Below, piece after piece: positions 20,008 to 29,063 of a stretch of 64,000 nucleotides of DNA. The DNA is taken from assembly GCF_017829975.1 (NCBI RefSeq), contig NZ_JAEEGA010000007.1, positions 87,242-151,241 of the forward strand. The letters are read 5' to 3'. A program made the translations under genes and the position numbers. Numbering within the stretch: position 1 is the first letter of the stretch; every line of letters starts with the position of its first letter. The stretch comes from Vagococcus allomyrinae. GTDB lineage: Bacteria > Bacillota > Bacilli > Lactobacillales > Vagococcaceae. The notes below the pieces were generated by a model. The model did no database searches and was not told the DNA's origin. It worked only from the letters and a program-made list of their open reading frames with translations.

Positions 20008-23000
20008 TCACCTAAAAATAATATTTTTTTCATCCACTAAACAGGATAACTCATTTTTTAGTTCAGCAGTCTCTTTTACCCAAAATTCGTCAGATAAGGC
20101 AATTTTTTGGGCACTTTGTTCGTCAAAAACAATCACAGGATTATTACCAGCGTATTTTTTTAAAATCTCTTTGATCTGTTTCAAAACCTCGCGTGTTTCT
20201 TGTCCATTACTTATTTTTAAATAACAAATCTTTGAACCAATTGACTCTTTAAATGATTCTGCTAAAACAACTGTCTCGCCAATAATTTGCAACGCCTGAT
20301 TATAACTACTCCTCTCCACCTTCCCTTCAACCAAATAAACTTTATTTTCATATAAGTCATTCCCAATTTTGCGATACGCTTGCGGGAATATCGTCACCGA
20401 AATCTCTGCGGTGGAATCATTTCCCTCAATAAAGGCCATTTGTTCCCCTTTTTTCGTGCGAATCACGCGAATTTGGCGACTGTAGACTAAAATGCTACTA
20501 CGCTTGCCGATCTCCACTTGATCGATTGAGCGCGCATTTTTTACAATTCGCAAGGCCTGGTATTCATCCACAGGATGGCCCGACAAATAAGTGCCTAAGT
20601 ATTTCTCTTCCTGATCCAACTTTTCTTCGATCGAATAATCTGCTACAGTCTCCTTCTTCAAACTTAAAATAGACAATAAATCAAGACTACCGCCACTGAA
20701 AAGAATATTTTTGATCATCCCTTCTAGATCAACCACTAATTGTTTGCGATTGCCATGAAGCGAGTCAAAGGCTCCGATGTAAATTAATGGTAAGATATTG
20801 TCTTCCTTTAACCATTTTCGGTCAATTCGCAATAAAAAATTATCCAGTGATTTATACGGACCATCAGCTCTTCTAACATCTAACACATTTCGAATAAAAT
20901 CTTTGCGAATCCCTTTTAGCGAGCTAAAACCAAATAAAATTGCTTTTTTTTCCAGAAAGAAACTATAGCGACTTTGATTAATATCTGGCCCTTTAACTGT
21001 TAAGCCAAAACGCTTGGCTTCAGTGATATATTCCTTAATTTTTCCTAGATTATGTCTGACTGAGTGAAGCAAAGAGGCAAAAAATGGTGCAGGATAATGA
21101 GCCTTTAGATAGGCCATTTGATAAGCTATAAAAGAATAGGCCATGGCGTGGGATCGATTAAATCCATAATTAGCAAAACGCTCAATGTAATCATAGACTT
21201 GATTTGCGACCTCTTCTGAGTATCCCTGAGCGAGAGACCCCTCGACGAAATGTCGGCGTTGCTCATCAAGAACCGCTTTCTCTTTTTTACTAATTGCACG
21301 ACGTAAAATATCCGCTTCTCCGTAACTAAAGCCAGCCATCTTGGAAACAACTTGCATAATCTGCTCCTGGTAAACAATCACCCCATAGGTAACATCGAGA
21401 ATTTCTTTCAGATTAGGGTGAGGGTAATCAACTGGTACTTCTCCTTTTTTCCGCGAGATAAACAAATCGATATTATCCATCGGACCAGGCCGATACAACG
21501 CATTGACCGCAGCCACGTCTTCAATAGAAGTTGGCCCTAATTTTCGTAAAACATTTTTAATACCCGTCGACTCAAACTGAAAAATTCCCACCGTTTGGGC
21601 CTTACGAAAAATATCCAAGGTCTTCTTATCATTCATTGGCAAGTCTTTCAATATAATATCTTCTTGATAAACGCGTTTAATCTGTTGAATGGTATCATCT
21701 AAAATTGACAAATTTCGCAAGCCCAAAAAGTCCATCTTCAACAAACCAATAGCTTCCACATCACCCATTGTAAATTGGGTTAATGGGATTTGATTAGAGC
21801 CCAATTGTAGAGCGACCAAACCTGTTAAATCCTGATCACTAATCACCACGCCAGCCGCATGAGTTGATACATGCCGTGGCAATCCCTCAATTTTAACTGC
21901 AACTTCAAAGATCAATTTATTACGCTCACTATCTTCTACCAATTGTTGCAACTTGTGGGATTGCTTAAAGGCCTCAACTAACGTAATTTTCAAAACACTA
22001 GGAACAGCGTTGGACCACTGATTGGCTTCATTTTGAGATAAACCAAATACGCGGCAGACGTCTCGAAGAGCCATTTTAGCTGCCATGGTCCCAAAAGTAG
22101 CAATCTGAGCCACTTGATGATGGCCATATTTTTGACTAACATAATGCAATACTTCATCACGACGATTATCTGGAATATCCAAATCGATATCAGGCATTGT
22201 GTAGCGTTCTTTATTGAGAAATCGCTCAAACAATAAATCATATTCGATTGGATCTACTTCTGTAATACCTGTTACGAAAGAAACAAGTGAACCTGCGGCA
22301 GAACCGCGCCCCGGTCCCATGACTATTTTTTGTTCTGCCGCAAATTTCATAACATCCCATATAATTAAAAAATAATCGTCAAATCCCATATCGCTTATGG
22401 TAGACAGTTCAAGTTCCAAGCGATCCGTATAACGACCATCGGGATTCTTAACACGTTGAGGCAAATTTTCTTGGCAAATCTTGCGTAAATAGCTTGCGGC
22501 CGTTTCACCCTTAGGTACATCAAAATGCGGCAATAACGTCTGATGAAAACGCATCTCGAACTGACAAAGGGCCGCAACTTTTTGGGTGTTTTCTAATGCG
22601 CTAATTAACTGATTTTCCTGATATTTCTCTTTTAAATCCATCGCAGTTGACAAAAAATAATGACCAGCTTGCTGAATGTGCTCTGGTCCAATACGGGTTC
22701 CTTCGTCAATATGCTTCAAAACCTTTAAAGAAAAATCGTCACTTGGATTTAAATAACGGACATCTTGAAGAGCAACTGCCTTAAGGTGATGACTTGTTAA
22801 AACTTCTAGCCAATGTTGTTTACGCGGTTCTTCATAGAGAGACACCCCACCAAACAAACTCCCTTGATCAACTTGTTGTTTCAATCTGACAATCGCCTCA
22901 TTAAGTTGCTCTGTTCGCTGTTCGCGATATAATGTGGCAATGGTCGATAGTTCATCAGGAATTATCACGACTAAGTCATGTAAATACGCTTCAAATTGAC

Positions 23001-23337
23001 TGTAATAAAACGGTTCCGTTGCTTCTAACTCCATTTTAGCAGTGGAAATTTTTAATAAATTTTGATACCCCTGCTGATTCTTGGCCAAGAAGATCAAGCG
23101 AACGTCTTGATCTTCTTGAACAGATTCACGGTATTCTATCGTTAAACCAATTAACGGTTTTATTTCATATTTTTGACAAGCCCGATAAAACTCAGCAACA
23201 CCTGACATCACATTTAAATCGGTAATTGCAAGAGAGGTAAACCCACGTTCTTTGGCAGCTTTCACAAGCTCATCAATGCGAATGGTACTCGCCAACAACG
23301 AATAGGCCGTTGTTACTTGTAATTGGGCAATCTCCAT
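20008..23337 (-). CDS. dnaE: DNA polymerase III alpha subunit, DnaE type
   Basis: 1109 residues. The N-terminal PHP domain begins at FAQLQVTTAYSLL-like IAQLQVTTAYSLLAST; the C-family polymerase core has GPGRGSAAGSLVSFV, the catalytic PDIDLDIPD (near residue 400) and YQEQIMQVVSKMAGFSYG, followed by a helix-hairpin-helix region and an OB fold (about 985-1060). In Firmicutes this enzyme works with PolC and extends RNA primers during lagging-strand synthesis. GGGGGAAG precedes the ATG. A TATAAT with extended TG lies at 23371-23376 on the minus strand. It heads the dnaE-pfkA-pyk group. Confidence 0.96.
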   Translation of the reverse strand: MEIAQLQVTTAYSLLASTIRIDELVKAAKERGFTSLAITDLNVMSGVAEFYRACQKYEIKPLIGLTIEYRESVQEDQDVRLIFLAKNQQGYQNLLKISTAKMELEATEPFYYSQFEAYLHDLVVIIPDELSTIATLYREQRTEQLNEAIVRLKQQVDQGSLFGGVSLYEEPRKQHWLEVLTSHHLKAVALQDVRYLNPSDDFSLKVLKHIDEGTRIGPEHIQQAGHYFLSTAMDLKEKYQENQLISALENTQKVAALCQFEMRFHQTLLPHFDVPKGETAASYLRKICQENLPQRVKNPDGRYTDRLELELSTISDMGFDDYFLIIWDVMKFAAEQKIVMGPGRGSAAGSLVSFVTGITEVDPIEYDLLFERFLNKERYTMPDIDLDIPDNRRDEVLHYVSQKYGHHQVAQIATFGTMAAKMALRDVCRVFGLSQNEANQWSNAVPSVLKITLVEAFKQSHKLQQLVEDSERNKLIFEVAVKIEGLPRHVSTHAAGVVISDQDLTGLVALQLGSNQIPLTQFTMGDVEAIGLLKMDFLGLRNLSILDDTIQQIKRVYQEDIILKDLPMNDKKTLDIFRKAQTVGIFQFESTGIKNVLRKLGPTSIEDVAAVNALYRPGPMDNIDLFISRKKGEVPVDYPHPNLKEILDVTYGVIVYQEQIMQVVSKMAGFSYGEADILRRAISKKEKAVLDEQRRHFVEGSLAQGYSEEVANQVYDYIERFANYGFNRSHAMAYSFIAYQMAYLKAHYPAPFFASLLHSVRHNLGKIKEYITEAKRFGLTVKGPDINQSRYSFFLEKKAILFGFSSLKGIRKDFIRNVLDVRRADGPYKSLDNFLLRIDRKWLKEDNILPLIYIGAFDSLHGNRKQLVVDLEGMIKNILFSGGSLDLLSILSLKKETVADYSIEEKLDQEEKYLGTYLSGHPVDEYQALRIVKNARSIDQVEIGKRSSILVYSRQIRVIRTKKGEQMAFIEGNDSTAEISVTIFPQAYRKIGNDLYENKVYLVEGKVERSSYNQALQIIGETVVLAESFKESIGSKICYLKISNGQETREVLKQIKEILKKYAGNNPVIVFDEQSAQKIALSDEFWVKETAELKNELSCLVDEKNIIFR

Positions 23338-23370
23338 GTCACTTCCCCCTCAATCTGTTCTCTAGAGTAT

Positions 23371-23376
23371 ATTATA
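23371..23376 (-). promoter_or_regulatory. -10 element of the dnaE promoter
   Basis: TGTTATAAT on the minus strand, 34 bases before the start. No good -35; the spacer region holds an imperfect inverted repeat ACGAAA/TTTCGT (23378-23396). Confidence 0.45.
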
Positions 23377-23558
23377 ACACGAAAAGCAGCTTTCGTAATT
23401 TTTTAAGGATAACAATTTCCAGTAAACTTCTTATTTGATTTACTTAGCAAATATCATCTTCAACATTGGCACTCCTTCAAGAAACTTCCTCGAAAAACTT
23501 TACTTTCACTCAATTCTAAATTGTGTTAGAATATGTTAGTGAAGAGAGGTGTTACATT

Positions 23559-23744
23559 ATGCGTTATGTCATAATTTTGGCATGGTCATTGATCTTAGGT
23601 CAAATTGTTGCTTATCTTGGTGCGGCTTTAAACCACGGTTTATATAATTTCCCTCAAGCTGTCATAGGCTCTGTCGTCATTGCACTTTTTGTGATTATCA
23701 TTGGGGAAGTTTCTCAACCGAGTAAAGATACCTCAAATAATTAA
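23559..23744 (+). CDS. YjzD-type small membrane protein (DUF2929)
   Basis: 61 residues from the ATG at 23559, preceded by AGAGAGGTG. Two membrane helices (about 2-20 and 29-48) around the loop LGAALNHGLYNFPQA match the DUF2929/YjzD family of small Firmicutes membrane proteins, of unknown function. A longer reading from 23523 is in frame but ignores the ribosome binding site. A weak promoter with TAGAAT at 23527-23532 would start transcription just upstream. It is transcribed divergently from dnaE and ends at a strong terminator. Confidence 0.8.
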   Translation: MRYVIILAWSLILGQIVAYLGAALNHGLYNFPQAVIGSVVIALFVIIIGEVSQPSKDTSNN

Positions 23745-23768
23745 CTAAAACGTAAGTCTTCTTACGCT

Positions 23769-23803
23769 AAACTGCCCTTTTTTGAGAAGGGGCAGTTTTT
23801 TTT
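23769..23803 (+). terminator. terminator of the YjzD-type gene
   Basis: CTGCCC/GGGCAG stem (23772-23777 with 23790-23795) followed by eight T. Confidence 0.88.
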
Positions 23804-23847
23804 GAAAAAAAATCAGAGTCTGCGACATAAGCCAGACTCTGATTTTT
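23804..23847. terminator. bidirectional terminator between convergent genes
   Basis: AAATCAGAGTCTG/CAGACTCTGATTT, a 13-base-pair stem flanked by A-run and T-run, so it can work for both the plus-strand gene and the minus-strand efflux gene. Confidence 0.82.
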
Positions 23848-23908
23848 CACAGATACTATTTAATAAATATGCTCCAAAAATCCGCTAGAGAGCGGAACAA
23901 ACCAATTT

Positions 23909-25114
23909 TTAGTTAAAATCAATTTTTTTGCCGATAGTTCCCTTAAAATTAAGCAATGAAATTCCGATGTTCACAAGGATAAAACAAGAGGTACCAATAA
24001 AAACACCACCATATCCAAAGCCAGCTGCAACAGTCGAACCAATCATCGGTCCAAGTACTTGACCAAAATTTTGTGCCATTTGATTGAAGCTGAAAATCCG
24101 ACTAACTCCCTCACGCGGCGTAATCCGACTAATTAAAGAATTAATCGATGGCATCAACGCCCCCGTTGAAAATCCCATCATAAAACGCAAAACGCCTAAT
24201 TGAAAAGGCGTTTTAACAAAGGCCATAGGGAATATACACAATAAGAAAAAGACCAGTCCGCCAATCAACACATTCTGATTGCCAATTTTATCGCCGAGCT
24301 TCCCTAACAGTGGTGAGGAGATAAATGCCGAAACCCCTGCAACTGAAACAATCAAGCCGCTAACAAACAAGATATTCCCGCTAGCTCCACCTAATTGACG
24401 GATATACAATGTCAAGATTGGGCTGATACTGGTTATCCCAATTTGTAAAATAAGCGTTGTGATAAACAAACCAAAGAGCATAGTCGGATTTTTTATCTTA
24501 CTAAAAATTTCTTTTGTTGAAATAACATTTTTCTTCTCAACAGGAATAAATTCTTCCTTTACAAAAAAGATGGTTAATACGGTATTGATTAGCAGAACGG
24601 TCCCCGTTATGAGAAAAACATTTTTAATCCCAAAAGCCCCTGCTAAAGCACCACCCATTAAAGGTCCAATTAAATTCCCTGCCACTGTCCCAGTAGCCAA
24701 AGTGCCCAAAGCCCAGCCGTTTCGCTCTTGAGGAACTTGTGACGCAATCATTGCCGTAGCATTTGGAATGTAGCCTGATAAAACCCCTGTTAAAAACCTC
24801 ATCACCAAAAGCCATTCAACATTTGGCACAAAAGCCAGTGCTCCCATGGAAATAGTCATTCCTGCAGCAGCTCGAACCATCATCAACTTCCGCCCTTTTC
24901 TGTCAGCTAAATTCCCCCAAATAGGGGCTACGATAGCTGCTGCAAAAGCTGTCACACTGATGGACAGACCTGCATAAAACTCGATCTTATTTGCTGGGGC
25001 TCCCAAAGTCTCTATGTAGACAGGGATAAACGGCATAACTAAACTAAAACTCGCACCTGTAAAAAAACAACCTATCCAAGCAATGTATAAATTTCGTTTC
25101 CAATCGACTCGCAT
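23909..25114 (-). CDS. PmrA/MdtG-like multidrug efflux MFS transporter
   Basis: 401 residues with 12 predicted membrane spans and the DHA1 motifs GNLADRKGRKLMM (loop 2-3) and a motif C-like GNLIGPLMGGALAG in helix 5. Overall similarity to pneumococcal PmrA is evident by eye: both begin with WK-N-IAW-G-F-TGAS-SLV-PF-P and share VPNATA-IASQVP. It is a drug/proton antiporter by family; real substrates are unknown. GGAGAG lies 6 bases before the ATG. A 15-base palindrome (25261-25275) upstream could be an operator. Confidence 0.87.
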   Translation of the reverse strand: MRVDWKRNLYIAWIGCFFTGASFSLVMPFIPVYIETLGAPANKIEFYAGLSISVTAFAAAIVAPIWGNLADRKGRKLMMVRAAAGMTISMGALAFVPNVEWLLVMRFLTGVLSGYIPNATAMIASQVPQERNGWALGTLATGTVAGNLIGPLMGGALAGAFGIKNVFLITGTVLLINTVLTIFFVKEEFIPVEKKNVISTKEIFSKIKNPTMLFGLFITTLILQIGITSISPILTLYIRQLGGASGNILFVSGLIVSVAGVSAFISSPLLGKLGDKIGNQNVLIGGLVFFLLCIFPMAFVKTPFQLGVLRFMMGFSTGALMPSINSLISRITPREGVSRIFSFNQMAQNFGQVLGPMIGSTVAAGFGYGGVFIGTSCFILVNIGISLLNFKGTIGKKIDFN

Positions 25115-25260
25115 TTAATCTCTCCAGTATTTTTCTTTCATCACAATCACGTGATCAAAATTAGTTACTTATTCAAGTATACACCTTATCTGGTAACATA
25201 ATGAAAGAGATAATGGAAAATAAGCAATTTCACTAAATTTATTAATGTTACCCAAAAAAA

Positions 25261-25275
25261 TTGTCACTATGACAA
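25261..25275. promoter_or_regulatory. perfect palindrome TTGTCA-CTA-TGACAA
   Basis: 6-3-6 inverted repeat in the 303-base gap between the efflux gene and the Rgg gene, about 150 bases before the efflux start. The rest of that gap shows only the Rgg terminator. The repeat could be a repressor site, but no cognate regulator is known. Confidence 0.35.
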
Positions 25276-25360
25276 GTCTTACGAAAATGGTGACGGTTCA
25301 CGCGGATAAACTCAGCCCGAAAAAACATTTTCTTCCTGACTTTTGCAGCAAGCAATAATC

Positions 25361-25398
25361 AAAAACTTGTTAGTAATCACTTTTCGATTACTAACAAG
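25361..25398 (-). terminator. terminator of the Rgg-type gene
   Basis: CTTGTTAGTAATC/GATTACTAACAAG, 13 base pairs, followed on the minus strand by TTTTTGATT. Confidence 0.85.
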
Positions 25399-25417
25399 TT
25401 TAACAATCCTTATACAA

Positions 25418-26299
25418 TTATCTTCCAAAACGATCAAAATTCACCTTAAACTCATTAAAATGTTTTAGCGACTGCTCAGCTTCACTGTTAAACCCGCTGT
25501 TTACTAGGACAGCCACATATCTATCGATTTTGTCTTTCGAAGACGAGTAGTCGCGCTTAACATAATAATAGTAAGCTGAACACAAGTCAATACTTAACCC
25601 ATAATATAAAAATTCTTTCCTCCTAGGCAAGGACTGAACCTTGACAAACCATTTGTTCGCTTCTTGATATTCACCAATATCATAACAATGGATAATATAA
25701 TTGCTCAGCAAATTAGTCATTCTTTCAATGTAATTAGGATATTCCTGATACTTCCTCAAAGAATTGTAACAACTCTTCATCAATAATTGCTTTATCTTTT
25801 GATCGAAAATAAAATAACATGACGTAAAAATATTCATTTCATCTAAGGTCCATGACTCTTTTTTGAGTAAATAATCTTGTAAATAAAGAACTTCTTGATG
25901 GTTCAAATGGTTTTGATAGTCATCAGCAGAATAAGCTTGATACACCAGTAGGATATTAGCTAAGTATGCTACCACACGTTCAAACACTACTTTGCTTGCC
26001 CTATACTGCTGGTATATCTCTTCCAATTGCCGCTTATTATTTGCATTGGCCGCTTTTGCAAACTCGATCCAGATCGTTTTCTCTTTTTTCCCTTGATACC
26101 CACGATGAATAAAATGAAATTCTTCTTGTGACACATTTAACGCTTCCAGAACTGTTAAAAATGTATCATACTGAAGCATTACCTCGCCTTTTTCAAAACG
26201 TATGGCAAAGCTTTTTGCAACAACTCCCTCGTAAATCTCTTTTTGCAAAAAACCTTTATCTTGTCTTAATTTTCTAACGGTAACGCCATAACTTTCCAT
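25418..26299 (-). CDS. Rgg/GadR/MutR family transcriptional regulator
   Basis: 293 residues from the ATG at 26299 (AGAGGTGGGG just upstream). An N-terminal XRE-type helix-turn-helix (residues 4-60: YGVTVRKLRQDKGFLQKE and FAIRFEKGE) is followed by a long all-helical, TPR-like domain as in Rgg proteins that bind short hydrophobic peptides. The lone SFAIRFEKGE replaces the usual S-x-S-x-FE turn. No small hydrophobic pheromone ORF was found on either side, so the ligand is unknown. It ends at its own terminator and may regulate the neighbouring efflux pump. Confidence 0.82.
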   Translation of the reverse strand: MESYGVTVRKLRQDKGFLQKEIYEGVVAKSFAIRFEKGEVMLQYDTFLTVLEALNVSQEEFHFIHRGYQGKKEKTIWIEFAKAANANNKRQLEEIYQQYRASKVVFERVVAYLANILLVYQAYSADDYQNHLNHQEVLYLQDYLLKKESWTLDEMNIFTSCYFIFDQKIKQLLMKSCYNSLRKYQEYPNYIERMTNLLSNYIIHCYDIGEYQEANKWFVKVQSLPRRKEFLYYGLSIDLCSAYYYYVKRDYSSSKDKIDRYVAVLVNSGFNSEAEQSLKHFNEFKVNFDRFGR

Positions 26300-26484
26300 A
26301 ACCCCACCTCTTTTTCTACTATAACTTAATAATACCAAATAAAATGTCGTTTGTATAATAGAAGTCTTCCAAAAAGGACTTTATTTATCCATTATTTATT
26401 TATTCCTCTGTACCACTCAAAATCAAAGTCAATCGCGACTACATCAAGAATTCGAGAGTCCTATATCCAGTACTTTTATGTAGA

Positions 26485-27042
26485 CTAACTTTTTTTGAAG
26501 CAAGTTACCACATGATCATTGACGAGACCGGCCGCTTGTAAAAAAGAATAAATAGTGGTCGGTCCCAAAAATTTAAATCCTCTCTTTTTTAAGTCCTTGC
26601 TTATTGTTGTTGACAAATCTGATGTGGATGGCACTTGAGAAATATCAGCCCACTGATTATCTATTTGTTGATGAGCGACATACGACCATATAAAATTATC
26701 AAAACTACCATACTCTTTTTGAATCGCCAAATACCGTTGCGCATTTGAAATGGTGGCAGCAATTTTAAGTTTGTGTCGGATAACGCCTGGATTATTTAAA
26801 AGTTCCTCAATTTTTTTCTGATCATATGAAGCGACTATGGTCGGATTAAATTGATCATAAGCATCATTTAAAGTTTGTCTTTTAGCAAGAATCGTTGACC
26901 AACTTAAGCCTGCTTGCATGCTCTCTAGTACTAACAGCTCAAATAGGACCAAATCATCATGTTTGGGCACCCCCCATTCTTCATCGTGATAAACCTGTTC
27001 CAAAGGACTACTATTAGCCCAACTACACCTCTTTTTGCACAT
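26485..27042 (-). CDS. tag: 3-methyladenine DNA glycosylase I
   Basis: 185 residues from the ATG at 27042, the usual Tag size. Diagnostic elements are CKKRCSWAN at the start (zinc-binding Cys), YHDEEWGVPKHDD (zinc His and the conserved EWG), LFELLVLESMQAGLSWSTIL, and a C-terminal VNDHVVTCF with the remaining His/Cys zinc ligands. It excises 3-methyladenine from alkylated DNA. GAGGGA lies upstream. A longer TTG-initiated frame from 27066 lacks support. It appears to be a single gene. Confidence 0.93.
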   Translation of the reverse strand: MCKKRCSWANSSPLEQVYHDEEWGVPKHDDLVLFELLVLESMQAGLSWSTILAKRQTLNDAYDQFNPTIVASYDQKKIEELLNNPGVIRHKLKIAATISNAQRYLAIQKEYGSFDNFIWSYVAHQQIDNQWADISQVPSTSDLSTTISKDLKKRGFKFLGPTTIYSFLQAAGLVNDHVVTCFKKS

Positions 27043-27117
27043 TGCTATTCCCTCATTTCTTCTCAATTTCGTTACTGCTTAATTTAAATAATATCACAAG
27101 TCATTATGAAAGAAAAT

Positions 27118-27139
27118 AAAAAAGCGAACATTCATTCGC
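27118..27139 (-). terminator. terminator of the ABC exporter operon
   Basis: On the minus strand GCGAA-TGAATG-TTCGC followed by six U, about 30 bases past the stop. Confidence 0.8.
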
Positions 27140-27169
27140 TTTCCGTTTTACAGCAGACTGCTAGTCTCT

Positions 27170-29062
27170 TCAATAAGAAAACAGTCGTTTTAAGTGATCA
27201 TCCGAATTATGGCTTTCAGTATAATATTTGGCTTGGGCAGTAAATAACTCGTAATATTTCCCTGATTTAAGCCCCATTAAACTGTCATGGTTCCCATCTT
27301 GAACCACTCTTCCTTCATCAAAAACAATAATTCTTTGACTAAAACGGGCGCTACTCATACGATGAGAAATATAGATAGCCGTTTTATCCTCTATTAATTC
27401 ATCAAAGCGTTTATAGATGTCATATTCGGCCACGGGATCCAATGCACTAGTCGGTTCATCCAATATGACAAAAGGTGCATCTTTATACCAAGCCCTGGCA
27501 ATGGCAATTTTTTGTGCTTCTCCACCTGAAACTTCGATCCCACGTTCATCCAAATGCTTGGTTAAAACTGTATCAGTCCCCTGTGGCATTAAGCCAACTT
27601 GTTCTCTAATACCGGCTATTTCCAATGCTTTTTCAACCCGTTGATCATCCGGCGACAAATTAGTTGAGACGTTTTCGGCTACACTAAAAGAAAATAGTTT
27701 GAAGTCTTGAAAAACGACGGCCAATAGTCGCTGATACTCGCTACGGTCATATTTTGCTAAATCAATCCCATTAAGCGTGATATATCCTTTTGTTGGTTCA
27801 TACAATCTGCATAATAACTTAATAAAGGTTGTTTTGCCTGAGCCATTCCGACCAACAACTGATACTCTCTCCCCGACCTTCAACCTGAGTGAAAAATCTT
27901 TAAGCACCCAAAGAGATGTTCTCGGATATTTGAAACTAACATCATGAAATTCAAGTTCATATTCATTGTCGTCCCGTTTTTCAACAGGTAGCGTTCCTCT
28001 TTTTAGAGGAGCATCATCATACAAAAAGTCATAGTAATATTGAATATAGGTAACAATGGTATTACCTACACTAATAGCTTTAAAAAAGTCCAGTAACACC
28101 GCCAATAACTGTTGCAAGTACCCTGCATATAAAATAACCGAGCCAATAGCAATCGCACCAACAAATGCTTTTAATCCCACGATAACATATAGTAACGCCG
28201 TCACAGTACTCGCTAAAAATAAGACCGTTCCTGTATAGCTAAAATCCTTTCCCTCCATTTTATAAAATAAGGCCATTGATTTAATATTAGATTGGTTTAC
28301 CTTCTTGAGAAACATCTTTGTCCCTTGATACAATCTAAAGGTCATCCCGTTTTGATAATGACCTACAGTATGATGAAAATAAGTAAACTCTCGGTTAATC
28401 TCAACTATTTCATTAAATTGCTCAAACTTTGCCAAATTAGCTTGTTTAAATAAGCAGACACTGATGATCACCGGTAACATGATTACGCCTAAAATTAGCA
28501 CTAAGAACCACCAAGAATTCACCCAGGTCATGCTCGTCATAATTCTTCCCTTTGCTGTCGATAAGCTGACTAAAGCCACTCCCGACACCACTAGAGCCAC
28601 TAATAATTGAAATGAACTTGTCAACGTCTGGTTGATGAAAGACGCAATCCCCCCATTATAGTTTGTCCCCTCCGCAGCTTTTTGATAATTTTCCCGCATT
28701 TTCGGATCTTCTAAATTTGCATAATCAATCGTTAATAATCGTTTGGTAACCTGTTCATCCAACAACATGCCTAATTGACTTTGGGCATCATCACGCTTTT
28801 TTTGTAAATAATGAGACGAGACATTCAAGAGATATGTCAATATGACGAATAAGATCACTTTTAAGAGCAATTGATTGCTTTGACTTCCTTCCGTCAAGTC
28901 ATTGACGATCGACCCTAAAAACCAAAAATCCAAATAAGGAATAAAGGTAATCGATAGGGCGTATAAAAAAGAATACAGTAACGTAATAGGATGGATTTCC
29001 CAGACTAAGTGGATTACTTTCAGATACTTCTCAGCTAACCCATTGGACTGTTCTTGACTCAT
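27170..29062 (-). CDS. ABC exporter half-transporter, second of a heterodimeric pair
   Basis: 630 residues from the ATG at 29062, which has AAAGGAGGTGG 6 bases upstream. Six-helix membrane domain (about 30-340), then a nucleotide-binding domain with Walker A GRNGSGKTT, Q-loop VFQDFKLFSF, signature VSGGEAQKIAIARAW, Walker B FVILDEPTSALDP and ISHRMSSAR. No N-terminal C39 peptidase domain is present. It starts 1 base after the stop of the partner gene. The linked AgrA/AgrC-like regulators suggest that the pair exports, or defends against, a peptide; the cargo is unknown. Confidence 0.85.
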   Translation of the reverse strand: MSQEQSNGLAEKYLKVIHLVWEIHPITLLYSFLYALSITFIPYLDFWFLGSIVNDLTEGSQSNQLLLKVILFVILTYLLNVSSHYLQKKRDDAQSQLGMLLDEQVTKRLLTIDYANLEDPKMRENYQKAAEGTNYNGGIASFINQTLTSSFQLLVALVVSGVALVSLSTAKGRIMTSMTWVNSWWFLVLILGVIMLPVIISVCLFKQANLAKFEQFNEIVEINREFTYFHHTVGHYQNGMTFRLYQGTKMFLKKVNQSNIKSMALFYKMEGKDFSYTGTVLFLASTVTALLYVIVGLKAFVGAIAIGSVILYAGYLQQLLAVLLDFFKAISVGNTIVTYIQYYYDFLYDDAPLKRGTLPVEKRDDNEYELEFHDVSFKYPRTSLWVLKDFSLRLKVGERVSVVGRNGSGKTTFIKLLCRLYEPTKGYITLNGIDLAKYDRSEYQRLLAVVFQDFKLFSFSVAENVSTNLSPDDQRVEKALEIAGIREQVGLMPQGTDTVLTKHLDERGIEVSGGEAQKIAIARAWYKDAPFVILDEPTSALDPVAEYDIYKRFDELIEDKTAIYISHRMSSARFSQRIIVFDEGRVVQDGNHDSLMGLKSGKYYELFTAQAKYYTESHNSDDHLKRLFSY

Positions 29063-29063
29063 C

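Noticed and set aside
25264-25344. A 26-codon minus-strand ORF (MFFRAEFIRVNRHHFRKTCHSD...) preceded by GGAAG.
   Set aside because: Charged rather than hydrophobic, unlike Rgg pheromones, and it covers the palindrome; most likely chance.
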